A stretch of DNA of 64,000 nt from an uncultured Bacteroidales bacterium. Its GTDB lineage: Bacteria; Bacteroidota; Bacteroidia; Bacteroidales; UBA932. Each line of letters begins with the position of its first letter. Within the stretch, counting starts at the first letter, position 1. Where the stretch lies: positions 1 through 64,000 of the forward strand of contig ONJB01000007.1 in the NCBI GenBank assembly GCA_900318015.1, written 5' to 3'. The notes beneath the pieces were generated by a model. That model ran no database searches, was not told where the DNA came from, and was given only the letters and a program-made list of their open reading frames with translations. The position numbers and the translations under genes are program-made. Positions 8,881 through 16,441 of this stretch are shown piece by piece.

Positions 8881-8914
8881 CGAGAAGAATGGTACTTTGT
8901 GCCATTCCCTCTCG
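8881..8914. other. Candidate oriT hairpin
   Basis: An inverted repeat CGAGA-GAATGG (8881-8892) against CCATTC-TCTCG (8902-8914), with small bulges, encloses TACTTTGTG. A second perfect dyad, AGCGC-A-GCGCT, lies at 8849-8859. Both sit in the gap directly upstream of the BfmA-like and relaxase genes, the usual oriT position. A terminator for the helicase gene is less likely because no T-run follows on the minus strand. Confidence 0.4.
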
Positions 8915-8961
8915 CTCCCTTAAATAACGGACAAATCTTACATGCAATATGGTTGATTCGA

Positions 8962-9942
8962 TTAGTCGGATGAATCATCATTGCCGGATTCGGAGATGCT
9001 GCAGGGGGTGCGGAGTTCGTGTACCGGAAGTCCCTCCTCAAAGGCCGAGTAGGTCTTATTTGGAACCAGTACAAAAGCTAGATCACGCTTGCCGTTCCGG
9101 TTCTTCCGAAGCCAGGCGAAAATGCGGCCTTCTTCATAACGCGGCTCCAGCATGATGACTACATCAGCATCCTGTTCGATGGATCCGGAGTCTCTCAGGT
9201 CAAAGAGTTCGGGCGCTCTTTTTTCGCGCGCCTGATCACGGTTCAGCTGGCACAAAAGCACGATGGGGATCCCGAGTCGCTTGGCAACAGCCTTGAGGTC
9301 CCCCGTGATTTTGGCGATGATCTGGTATAGTTTGTTATAGCCAGGGTTCAGTGTGTCCTGGATCAGGCCGAGGTAGTCAATGAAGGCAATCTTGCAGCGC
9401 CCTTGTTTTACGGCTCGGGTCATGCGGCTCACGATCTCGTCCAGCGATCTAGAGAAGTCATTGATGTAGATAGGCAGTGGACTGAGTTCATTCTCTGCCT
9501 CCATAAAGGTCTGCCACTCTACTTCTCCATCGGCCATTTTATAAGGTGACACCTTTCCTGTGGAGAATAAGAGTCGCTCACAAAGTTCGTGGCAGGTCAT
9601 TTCAAGGGAGAATAGAAGCACGGGGTTGTCGGAGAGAGCGGCAGTCTTTGCCATCTGGAGCATGACGGCCGTCTTGCCAACAGAAGGGCGGGCGGCGAGA
9701 ACGATAAGCTGGCCGGGCTTGAAACCTTTGTTAAGGTATTGGTCCAGGAAATTGAAACCCGTTGAGATGCGGATGGTCTTGCCCTGTTCTTTGAGGGCCT
9801 CTATCCTTTGGGCCTCCTCCTTGACCTCTTTGATCCCCTGAGCGAGTTTGACTTCGGACAGCAGAGGAGCTTCGCCTTCGACGGCCCGGGAGAAGCCTTC
9901 GATGCTTGAAAGGATGTCTTCTTCTGTGGTTTTGGGATTCAC
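8962..9942 (-). CDS. DnaB-like replicative helicase, C-terminal RecA-like ATPase part
   Basis: A 326-residue ORF from a GTG start. It carries the DnaB C-terminal domain: Walker A ARPSVGKTA (84-92), LFSLEM, Walker B region IAFIDYLGLI, the LLCQLNR motif and the arginine-containing end (LRKNRNGKRD). The N-terminal domain is encoded by the preceding ORF in another frame; the two overlap as GTGA. In-frame codons upstream of the GTG continue as plausible DnaB sequence (ARRRAYCASLDFLQNAV), which suggests a frameshift rather than two designed genes. If functional it would unwind the excised element for replication. Confidence 0.85.
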   Translation of the reverse strand: MNPKTTEEDILSSIEGFSRAVEGEAPLLSEVKLAQGIKEVKEEAQRIEALKEQGKTIRISTGFNFLDQYLNKGFKPGQLIVLAARPSVGKTAVMLQMAKTAALSDNPVLLFSLEMTCHELCERLLFSTGKVSPYKMADGEVEWQTFMEAENELSPLPIYINDFSRSLDEIVSRMTRAVKQGRCKIAFIDYLGLIQDTLNPGYNKLYQIIAKITGDLKAVAKRLGIPIVLLCQLNRDQAREKRAPELFDLRDSGSIEQDADVVIMLEPRYEEGRIFAWLRKNRNGKRDLAFVLVPNKTYSAFEEGLPVHELRTPCSISESGNDDSSD

Positions 9943-10286
9943 GGCGTTCTGGAGAAAGTCAAGGGAAGCACAATAGGCGCGGCGCCTTGCCGCACACTGA
10001 TGGATCCGCCAGCATCGGAAAGATGGGGGAGGATCTCGTCAATAAAAGGTTTGCCTATCTCCGCTGTGATGGTTTGCATGTCAAAAGAAAGGCCCTTGTT
10101 GTAGTGGTCGGTCAACAGTTCCCAAATACCGCATCGTTCAGTATTCGTGAAAAAGTCTTTGTGGATGAGCGGAAGGACGTCGCCCATCATGTCCGGAGAC
10201 TGGATCACATCAGCGATCACTTGCCGTTCCAAGGCTGCCGTCTCCGGGAAAGGAATGTCAAGAATTACGTATTGAGGCTTTTTCAT
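9939..10286 (-). CDS. DnaB-like helicase, N-terminal domain fragment
   Basis: A 115-residue ORF with the DnaB N-terminal fold signature (FPETAALERQVIADVI, HKDFFTNTERCGIWEL). Residues up to about 90 are family-like, but the last stretch (after SVRQGAA: PIVLPLTFSRTP) is out of register with any DnaB. The matching sequence reappears in the frame of the downstream ORF, so a one-base shift near 9980-9990, within GC-rich GGCGCCGCGCC, would restore a single protein of about 450 residues. Either a real frameshift (element decay or programmed) or a sequencing error. Confidence 0.75.
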   Translation of the reverse strand: MKKPQYVILDIPFPETAALERQVIADVIQSPDMMGDVLPLIHKDFFTNTERCGIWELLTDHYNKGLSFDMQTITAEIGKPFIDEILPHLSDAGGSISVRQGAAPIVLPLTFSRTP

Positions 10287-10291
10287 AATGA

Positions 10292-10999
10292 TTACTGGAT
10301 TAAGCTTTTCCTGAACTCCTCTTCGCTCATTTGATGCAGACTTGTCGGTCCGTCGACATTTTGAGGCTGAGCAAAGATCCTGTCTTTGTTAAACTGCTCC
10401 CACGAAAGGACGTTCCGCTTCCAGCTGGTTATCGGCCTGCCATCCTTCATGCGCCATCCGCTCTGCTGGTGGTGGGAAAGATAGAAGTCGGCGAATCCTT
10501 CCGGATCCGTCCATCCGCGAGAGCGGGCATATTCCTTAACCTCAGACAGGGAAGGAGGAGAGAATTTCTCTATCTTCTCTTTTGACTCGAAATCTTCTTT
10601 TTGGGATATAACATCTCTATTTATACCCCCTCTTTTCTCCGACATCGGTTTCCCCCCGTCGTCGGGATTTACCGACGTCGGTGTTTTGGCTATGTCGGTA
10701 ATCGGTTCGTAACCGATTGCATAGTCCCAGCCGCAGAATTTCCCATTCTTGTCATGGGCTCGGGTCCTTTTGAGATAACCGGTTTTCTCAAGGGCGGAGA
10801 AGGCTGCTCTGATTCTATCCGCAGATATCCCTAACGTAGATGCGAGGCCTCTGACATTCAGTTTCCATTTCTTCCCAAGGCAAAGGACTCTCACATACAC
10901 GCCGAGTGTAAGGACATCTATCTCCTTGTTGAGGATGACGTCCTTTGCAACTTTCTGGAAGTTGTTGTGTGGCTCAATAATGATGATGTTCCCTGCCAT
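10292..10999 (-). CDS. HTH replication-associated protein
   Basis: A 235-residue protein. Residues about 20-80 form a winged-helix (VLTLGVYVRVLCLGKKW, LASTLGISADRIRAAFSALEKTGYL) like phage and plasmid replisome-organiser N-termini. A charged linker follows. The C-terminal part (EVKEYARSRGWTDPEGFADFYL, ITSWKRNVLSW) is the motif often found in DnaD-like replication proteins of Bacteroides elements. It starts the helicase operon: the DnaB N-terminal ORF begins 5 bp after it. Likely role: origin binding and helicase recruitment for the excised element. Confidence 0.7.
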   Translation of the reverse strand: MAGNIIIIEPHNNFQKVAKDVILNKEIDVLTLGVYVRVLCLGKKWKLNVRGLASTLGISADRIRAAFSALEKTGYLKRTRAHDKNGKFCGWDYAIGYEPITDIAKTPTSVNPDDGGKPMSEKRGGINRDVISQKEDFESKEKIEKFSPPSLSEVKEYARSRGWTDPEGFADFYLSHHQQSGWRMKDGRPITSWKRNVLSWEQFNKDRIFAQPQNVDGPTSLHQMSEEEFRKSLIQ

Positions 11000-11010
11000 C
11001 GTACTTGGAA

Positions 11011-11331
11011 TTATCTGTTATCAGAACGCAGGGTACGTTGTTGTTCCTGGTACTCGTTTGCACATCGGCGTGCGATCTCTCCGTCGAAAACGATTTTTTT
11101 GCCGATACGCGAAATAATAGCCTCATCCAGGACGCCTTCACGCCGAAGTTTGTAAACCAGACTGTCTGTACGCTTGGGGGCGAAAGGCATATCCACCGGA
11201 ATCATCGTCGGGTTCGCTTCTCCATGCGGGGCTCCGTGCCCAAGCGCATACTGGATGATCCGATACTGCTCCTCTCCGGTCATCTGCCAGATCGGTAATT
11301 TCATGAGTTCGTTGATGTTGTTGTTTGCCAT
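11011..11331 (-). CDS. Excisionase-like small DNA-binding protein (DUF3853-like)
   Basis: A 106-residue protein from MANNNINEL. This start is chosen because a consensus -7 box lies at 11364-11371, leaving a 26-nt leader; an upstream in-frame start would precede the transcript. The N-terminal WQMTGEEQYRIIQYALG and the C-terminal SLVYKLRREGVLDEAIISRIGKKIVFD resemble DUF3853/excisionase-type MerR-like HTH proteins of Bacteroidetes integrative elements. It probably regulates excision or the replication genes downstream. Its promoter abuts a cluster of 10-bp repeats at 11420-11470. Confidence 0.65.
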   Translation of the reverse strand: MANNNINELMKLPIWQMTGEEQYRIIQYALGHGAPHGEANPTMIPVDMPFAPKRTDSLVYKLRREGVLDEAIISRIGKKIVFDGEIARRCANEYQEQQRTLRSDNR

Positions 11332-11363
11332 AAAAAAACCAGGGCGAATTAGTCGCTCTGGTG

Positions 11364-11394
11364 CAAAGGTAAGCCTTTGTAACGCATTGTGCAA
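11364..11394 (-). promoter_or_regulatory. Promoter of the excisionase/replication genes
   Basis: Minus strand TACCTTTG (11364-11371) with TTG at 11392-11394 and a 20-bp spacer, an excellent match to the Bacteroidetes promoter. The 10-bp repeats lie 25-75 bp further upstream. Confidence 0.7.
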
Positions 11395-11419
11395 CAGCGT
11401 TTTAGGCTCAAAACTGAGG

Positions 11420-11470
11420 TTCGTTATAATTCGTTATAATTCGCCTAAATTCGTTATAATTCGTATTATA
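11420..11470. repeat. Iteron-like array of 10-bp direct repeats
   Basis: TCGTTATAAT occurs at 11421, 11431 and 11451; a diverged copy (TCGCCTAAAT) fills 11441, and a fifth partial copy (TCGTATTATA) starts at 11461. The strict 10-bp phase puts every copy on the same face of the helix. This fits iterons for the replication protein, excisionase binding sites, or operator arrays. Confidence 0.7.
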
Positions 11471-11491
11471 GTAAACCGAGAAATAGCGCTT

Positions 11492-12163
11492 TTAGTCCTT
11501 CATGAAACGGTGAAATCTCTTTTCAAACAATCTGTTGAATCCACTTTCCCTGTAATCCTTTCTGTCATCTTTCTCCAGTTTGGTCTTAAACTCACTGAAC
11601 GACGAAGGGGACGGGACCTGTACTTGCTTTGAGGTATCGGAAGACTCCGTGCCCGGGAAGTCTGTCTGAAGAGCTGTCAAGAATTGTTTCTGATCAGGTG
11701 AATCTAACAGTTGATTCTCGTTAAGCCAAATGTATAATGCTGCGAAATGCCGCGGGGTTGAGCATTCTTTAAGATAAGCAACGATCTCTTTATGCATTCT
11801 TGTCTTATCGTCGACCTCGCTAGTCATGATGGCTTCGATGGAGTCTTCTCGATTCTTAAAGGAGGGAGTTAGACCATACTGGGATATTGTGATTAGCAAT
11901 AACGCCATGTATTTGACCAAGTAGAAGAATGCGGCGAATATGGCGGCAAATAGCATAAGCAGACACAAGACTGACACGACTTCTTGGCCTTGTGGAGAAA
12001 GGTGCTCTGACATTTTGAGCAGCCCCCGGATACAGACGTAGAAAGCTGTAAAGAAAAGAATTGAGAGAACAATTCCAGTATATGCTGTAGACAACCTCTT
12101 GTCGGTCTTACTTGACGTGTTTAACCACGAGACAATCTCATTGATTAGCTTTTCCATAATCAC
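11492..12163 (-). CDS. Membrane protein encoded with the integrase
   Basis: A 223-residue protein with two hydrophobic segments, about 27-47 (GIVLSILFFTAFYVCIRGLL) and 60-90 (VSVLCLLMLFAAIFAAFFYLV), then a soluble charged C-terminal domain. Family not recognised. Its start overlaps the integrase stop by 4 bp (ATGA), so it is translationally coupled to the integrase, unusual for a membrane protein. A role in entry exclusion or host interaction is possible but not shown. Confidence 0.6.
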   Translation of the reverse strand: MIMEKLINEIVSWLNTSSKTDKRLSTAYTGIVLSILFFTAFYVCIRGLLKMSEHLSPQGQEVVSVLCLLMLFAAIFAAFFYLVKYMALLLITISQYGLTPSFKNREDSIEAIMTSEVDDKTRMHKEIVAYLKECSTPRHFAALYIWLNENQLLDSPDQKQFLTALQTDFPGTESSDTSKQVQVPSPSSFSEFKTKLEKDDRKDYRESGFNRLFEKRFHRFMKD

Positions 12164-13539
12164 TTGACGGTTAATAAATTATCGAGTTTTGTCATTTCGC
12201 TTGCCTTAATGCTGTCCACAATGTCGATATAGGGCTTCATGGCCTTGTAGTCCGAGTGGCCGGTCCATTTCATGACGACATTGGGTGGAATACCAAGGGA
12301 CAGACAATTCACGATGAAGGTACGTCTACCGGTATGTGTACCGACGAGTTCCCACTTTTCCTTGATTTCGTCTTTCCGCTGATTCCCCTTGTAAGTTGTA
12401 ACTCGGATTTGCTCGTTGATACCCGCAAGTTTACAGAGATCCTTCAGGTGCCTGTTCATCGGTTGGTTTTGGATTACAGGGAGAACACGGTTGTCGGTAA
12501 AGGGATAATCCTTGTATTTATGAAGGATTTCGCGTGTGACGTTGTTCAATTCGATTGAAATACTGTCTCCTGTTTTGATTGTCGTAACTTCGATGTGGTC
12601 ATCCTTTATATCATTCTTTCGGAGATTATACACATCGGAATGACGCAACCCGGAGAAGCAGCAGAAAAGGAATACATCCCGGACGGCTTCGAGGCTAGAT
12701 ACGCCAACAGGGATTTCCAGTTGCCTCAGGCGCTCGAGTTCCGACTTGGAGAGATAGATGACCTTTTTCTGGGTGGTCTTCAAGGTGGGACGGAAGGTCT
12801 TATAGGCAAGATTGGTGTTGTAACCATGATCAGTAGCCCATTTCAGGAACCATTTCAAGAATCCCAGTTTCTTCTGAATGGTGGAATTCCTGAGGCCGAT
12901 GACATCTTCATCATCGTACTTGTCCCGATCTCCCTTCTTCTTGCGGGGAGAATTAAGGACTTTCTTCTCCCTAAGGTAATGAACGAATGCTGTTAGCCCC
13001 TTCTCGTCCAGATCAGAGAACGAGACATTCTTCTTGAAAGAAAGGAGGTCTTCCTTAAGGGTGGCCATCTTCTTGAATGTTGCAATGGTCCAGGCATTCT
13101 TCTCGCCGCATTCAGTGACAAACATCTGGTAAACATCCAATAGCCCAGGATTCTTTTTCGGGCGATCTTTCTTTTCCGTCTCTTTGTCTTTCTTCTTTTG
13201 TGGCTCTATCCCATCCATTTTTCTGTGATAGCGCTCGACAACTTGAGATAATGTTGGTCTCTCCTCATTCACCTCAAAATACTTGAAGGCCGTGTCCATC
13301 TGGTCCTTCATTTTCCTCAAGGTGTTATTCATTTCTACGTCAGTCTCTCCCTTTGGCCCCTTATATCCAGAAACAACCCATTGATTCTGGGGATCCCAAG
13401 CCTCAAGAGACGTGACCTGACAACCTGTTGAGAGAATGACCCTATTGCAGTCATACGTGACATGCAGTTGAATCTGATAAACCGTCCGTTGTTTTCCGTA
13501 CGGACGTAACTTGAAAGCGATGTGCCTTTTCAGGATCAT
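12160..13539 (-). CDS. Tyrosine recombinase / integrase of the mobilisable element
   Basis: A 459-residue site-specific recombinase. The N-terminal arm-binding domain (about 1-95) is followed by a Lys-rich linker, the SAM-like core-binding domain (about 130-245) and the catalytic domain. Catalytic residues: Arg299 (SGLRHSDV), HTGRR (His402, Arg405), GHSD (His428) and nucleophile Tyr437 (YID). This is the phage_int_SAM_5 type typical of Bacteroides integrative elements. It faces away from the tRNA-3'-end-like sequence at 13672-13689, its presumed attachment site. Confidence 0.93.
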   Translation of the reverse strand: MILKRHIAFKLRPYGKQRTVYQIQLHVTYDCNRVILSTGCQVTSLEAWDPQNQWVVSGYKGPKGETDVEMNNTLRKMKDQMDTAFKYFEVNEERPTLSQVVERYHRKMDGIEPQKKKDKETEKKDRPKKNPGLLDVYQMFVTECGEKNAWTIATFKKMATLKEDLLSFKKNVSFSDLDEKGLTAFVHYLREKKVLNSPRKKKGDRDKYDDEDVIGLRNSTIQKKLGFLKWFLKWATDHGYNTNLAYKTFRPTLKTTQKKVIYLSKSELERLRQLEIPVGVSSLEAVRDVFLFCCFSGLRHSDVYNLRKNDIKDDHIEVTTIKTGDSISIELNNVTREILHKYKDYPFTDNRVLPVIQNQPMNRHLKDLCKLAGINEQIRVTTYKGNQRKDEIKEKWELVGTHTGRRTFIVNCLSLGIPPNVVMKWTGHSDYKAMKPYIDIVDSIKASEMTKLDNLLTVK

Positions 13540-13586
13540 TTGTTACACTCTGTCTATTATTCTTCTACAAAAATGTAACAAATTTA
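13538..13586 (-). promoter_or_regulatory. Integrase promoter region with an inverted repeat
   Basis: ATTTGTTACA (13538-13547) and TGTAACAAAT (13574-13583) are perfect 10-bp inverted repeats, 26 bp apart, flanking the integrase start. Minus strand TAAATTTG (13579-13586) fits the -7 box and overlaps the right arm. Binding here would control integrase; integrase arm sites are an alternative. Confidence 0.5.
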
Positions 13587-13640
13587 GGTAATATCCAATA
13601 CCTATACCTGCATTTCTTCAGCGTAGAATAGTGATTTGTA

Positions 13641-13930
13641 GAGGCCTGTAGGGCTGAATGCAGTGTCGATACGATTCCGACTATCTCCACGAAACGAAAG
13701 GCCGCCAGACGAATGTCTGGTGGTTTTTTTGTGCAGTGGCGGCAGCCAAGCTTGCTTGGATGACGTTACTGCACGAAAAAACCAAGCGGGTGCTAGCACC
13801 CGGCGGCCTTTTGTTTCAAGTGCCCCCGCGGAGCGATTGTCGGATGCCGCTTGCGGAATCCGACTGATTTCCTTGTCGGCCCAAGGCCTCCGAAAGGCTC
13901 GCGTCGGTGACCTTTTTTCGTGCAGATTCG
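13641..13930. repeat. Nested, highly structured inverted-repeat region
   Basis: Arms 13691-13706 and 13802-13817 match at 15 of 16 positions. Inside them, arms 13721-13737 and 13768-13784 pair over 17 bp with one mismatch and enclose CCAAG-CTTG-CTTGG. Further hairpins are CCAGAC-GAAT-GTCTGG (13705-13720), GGGTG-CTAG-CACCC (about 13788-13801) and a GTCGGAT/ATCCGAC stem around CCG-CTTG-CGG (13839-13864). The minus strand reads like a diverged copy of the plus strand (CCGAC, GAAAC-AAAGGCCGCC, hairpin, GGTTTTTTCGTGCAG). Could be two convergent terminators, a recombination structure or a non-coding RNA. Confidence 0.6.
13672..13730 (+). other. tRNA 3'-end-like remnant with terminator (candidate element attachment site)
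   Basis: CGATTCCGAC (13672-13681) resembles the 3' half of a T-arm and TATCTCCA (13682-13689) an acceptor strand plus discriminator base. Upstream bases do not form a tRNA. A terminator follows: stem 13702-13723 (GAAT loop) then seven T. This is the expected relic of tyrosine-recombinase integration into a tRNA gene, the intact tRNA being at the other element end. No matching end is present between 1 and 13600, so that end would lie left of the window. Confidence 0.5.
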
Positions 13931-14052
13931 TTTCATACTGCAAATCTACTAATTATCACGAAATCAGTGCGAAACGCCCCTTTTCACACTTTTGTCGGTC
14001 AAAATCAGAAGAATAAGGGTAAAAAGGCTGTTTGTGCACTTTTGTAAGGAGA

Positions 14053-14078
14053 GATTCCCGGTCATGCCCGGAATGACC
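14053..14078. repeat. REP-like palindrome upstream of the UvrA-like gene
   Basis: GATTCCCGGTCAT..ATGACC: arms GGTCAT (14060-14065) and ATGACC (14073-14078). It is related to the repeat embedded in the gene at 15494-15541, which shares the TCATTCCCGG / GGGAATC theme. Confidence 0.5.
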
Positions 14079-14113
14079 AATTTCCCGCAAAAATGCGTAT
14101 ATTCACGCAGAAT

Positions 14114-16441
14114 ATGCAAGAACGAGACATCATACGCATCCGGGGCGCCAGGGAGAACAACCTGAAGGACGTCTCCCTGGACATTCCCAAATACAAGATC
14201 ACCGTCTTCACGGGCGTTTCGGGCTCGGGGAAGAGCTCGCTGGTGCTGGACACCATCGCGGCGAAATCACGTCGGGAGTTGAACGACACCTTTCCGACCT
14301 TCGTGCAGCAGTATCTGCCCAAGTACGGCCGTCCGCACGTGGACGAGATCGAGGGACTACCCATCGCGGTGGTCATCGACCAGAAGAAGCCTGCCAAGAA
14401 CTCCCGGTCCACGGTAGGCACTTACACCGACATCTATGCCCTGATGCGGCTCCTGTTCTCCCGCGTGGGGAAGCCGTTCGTGGGCTATTCCGACTCGTTC
14501 AGCTTCAACCACCCGCAGGGGAGCTGCCCGCGCTGCTCCGGCCTCGGCGAGATCCGGGAGCTGGACATCCACAAGCTCGTGGACTTCGACAAGAGTCTCA
14601 ATGACGAGGATACGATCCATTACATCGCCTTCGGCAAGGGCGGCTGGCGTTGGATCCGGTATGCCCATAGCGGCCTGTTCGACCTGGACAAGAAGATCAA
14701 GGACTACTCGCCGGAGGAGCTGGACCTCTTCCTGAACAGCCCGCAGATCCGGCTCAAGAACCCGCCGTCCAACTGGCCCAAATCGGCGAAATACGAGGGC
14801 ATCATCCCCCGGATGTACCGCTCCATCATCAATTCCGAGGAAGGCCTCCTGCACGCCGCGGTGCTCAACCCGATGCTTGTGATGGGCACCTGCCCCGATT
14901 GCGGCGGCACGCGGCTGAATCCGAAGGTGCTGACCTGCAAGATCGAAGGGAAAAACATCGCCGAGGCCTGTGCCATGCCCATTTCCCGGCTCAACGCCTG
15001 GATCCGGGACCTGGCCGATCCGCTCGCGGTGGACCTTAAGGCGGCCATCGGCGCGCGGCTCACGGCGCTGGAAGAGATCGGCCTCGGGTACCTGAGCCTG
15101 GACCGGCCCGTCGGGACGCTGTCCGGCGGCGAGGCCCAGCGCTGCAAGATCGCCAAGTACATCAATTCCTCGCTGGCCGATGTCCTGTATATCCTGGACG
15201 AGCCCAGCGTGGGCCTGCACAACCGCGACATCGAACGGATGAAACGCTCGGTCCAGCGCCTGCGCGACGCCGGCAACACCGTCCTCCTCGTGGAGCACCA
15301 CCCGGAGATGATCCGGATTGCCGACCACGTCGTGGACCTGGGCCCCGGCCCGGGTATCGACGGCGGCCGCATCGTCTTCGAGGGCTCCTACGACGCCCTC
15401 CTCCGTTCCGGCACGGCCACTGGCTCCCTGCTCGGCGCCCCGATGCCGTTCAAGGAGCATCCGAGATGGCCGATCAGGTCGGCCATGACGGACGACGTCA
15501 TTCCCGGCTCGACTTCAGACGTCATTCCCGGCTCGACCGGGAATCTGTTCCACCTCGAAAACGCCACCCTGCACAACCTCAAGGGCGTTTCCATCGACCT
15601 GCCCCTGGGCGTTTTCGGTGTCGTCGCGGGCGTCGCGGGATCCGGCAAGAGTTCCCTGATGGAATGCTTCCGCCGGGCCTATCCGAACCCGGACGAGGTG
15701 GTATACATCAGCCAGGAGAACATCGGCGTCAGCCTGCGGTCCACGCCCGCGACCTACATGGAGGTGGCCGGCGACATCCGCAAGGCCTTCGCCAAGGCCC
15801 ATAAGATGAAGGAGGAATACTTCACCTTCAACGGCAAGGGCGCCTGCCCCGTTTGTGGCGGCAAGGGCGTCATCGTTTCCGAGATGGCCTTCATGGACGC
15901 CATCGAGACCACGTGCGAAGCCTGCGGCGGCCTGCGCTACGCGCCCGAGGCCTTGGCCTATACCGTAACCGGTGCCACCGGTGAGACGCTCAACATCGCC
16001 CAGGTCATGGACCTTTCCGTCCGCCTCGCATCGGCCTTCTTCAAAGGGACCGTCATCGAACAGAAACTGCGGCCCCTCGTGGACGTGGGACTGCAGTATC
16101 TGCACCTGAACCAGGCGCTCTCCACCCTCTCGGGCGGCGAGCTCCAGCGCCTGAAACTGGCCTCCTACCTGGGTGTGGAAGGGAAAATCTTCATCATCGA
16201 CGAACCCACGGACGGCCTCCATACGAAGGATATCCGCCACATCATCCGCCTCTTCGACACCCTCGTGGACCGCGGCAACACCGTCTGGCTCATCGAACAC
16301 AACCTGGACGTCATCCGCAGCGCCGACTGGCTCGTCGAGCTGGGCCCCGGCGCCGGAGAGGACGGCGGCCGCGTCCTCTACGCCGGCCCGCCCGCCGGCG
16401 TCCGCGCCTGTCAGGAGTCGGTGACGAAGGATTATCTGTAA
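14114..16441 (+). CDS. UvrA-like ABC ATPase (UvrA paralogue)
   Basis: A 775-residue protein starting at MQERDIIRIRGAREN; an ATG seven codons upstream is possible. Two ABC modules are visible: Walker A GVSGSGKSS (34-42) and GVAGSGKSS, signature LSGGEAQR and LSGGELQR, Walker B ILDEPSVGLH and IIDEPTDGLH. Zinc-binding CxxC groups occur (CPRCSG, CPDCGG, CPVCGG with CEACGG). It is shorter than housekeeping UvrA (about 940), fitting class II UvrA-like proteins linked to drug self-resistance or alternative repair. The linker between modules contains an in-frame repeat insertion (15464-15541). It converges with the operon at 16432, overlapping by 10 bp. Confidence 0.88.
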   Translation: MQERDIIRIRGARENNLKDVSLDIPKYKITVFTGVSGSGKSSLVLDTIAAKSRRELNDTFPTFVQQYLPKYGRPHVDEIEGLPIAVVIDQKKPAKNSRSTVGTYTDIYALMRLLFSRVGKPFVGYSDSFSFNHPQGSCPRCSGLGEIRELDIHKLVDFDKSLNDEDTIHYIAFGKGGWRWIRYAHSGLFDLDKKIKDYSPEELDLFLNSPQIRLKNPPSNWPKSAKYEGIIPRMYRSIINSEEGLLHAAVLNPMLVMGTCPDCGGTRLNPKVLTCKIEGKNIAEACAMPISRLNAWIRDLADPLAVDLKAAIGARLTALEEIGLGYLSLDRPVGTLSGGEAQRCKIAKYINSSLADVLYILDEPSVGLHNRDIERMKRSVQRLRDAGNTVLLVEHHPEMIRIADHVVDLGPGPGIDGGRIVFEGSYDALLRSGTATGSLLGAPMPFKEHPRWPIRSAMTDDVIPGSTSDVIPGSTGNLFHLENATLHNLKGVSIDLPLGVFGVVAGVAGSGKSSLMECFRRAYPNPDEVVYISQENIGVSLRSTPATYMEVAGDIRKAFAKAHKMKEEYFTFNGKGACPVCGGKGVIVSEMAFMDAIETTCEACGGLRYAPEALAYTVTGATGETLNIAQVMDLSVRLASAFFKGTVIEQKLRPLVDVGLQYLHLNQALSTLSGGELQRLKLASYLGVEGKIFIIDEPTDGLHTKDIRHIIRLFDTLVDRGNTVWLIEHNLDVIRSADWLVELGPGAGEDGGRVLYAGPPAGVRACQESVTKDYL
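15464..15541. repeat. REP-like repeats inserted in frame in the UvrA-like gene
   Basis: ATGGCCGA (15466-15473) and TCGGCCAT (15479-15486) form a dyad, followed by a 24-bp tandem duplication (15494-15517 and 15518-15541) whose unit starts GACGTCATTCCCGGCTC. It adds the peptide repeat DVIPGSTS/DVIPGSTG. A related palindrome lies at 14053-14078. Confidence 0.65.

Noticed and set aside
8881-8914. Terminator of the helicase gene
   Set aside because: The hairpin is in the right place on the minus strand but is not followed by a T-run; oriT is preferred.
13602-13943. Overlapping ORFs of about 70-117 residues on both strands
   Set aside because: They run through nested inverted repeats and the tRNA-end-like sequence; typical spurious frames over structured DNA.
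14357-15460. 367-residue minus-strand ORF, and 15515-16300 minus ORF
   Set aside because: Antisense to the UvrA-like gene, whose ABC motifs are in the other strand; long antisense frames are expected at this GC content.
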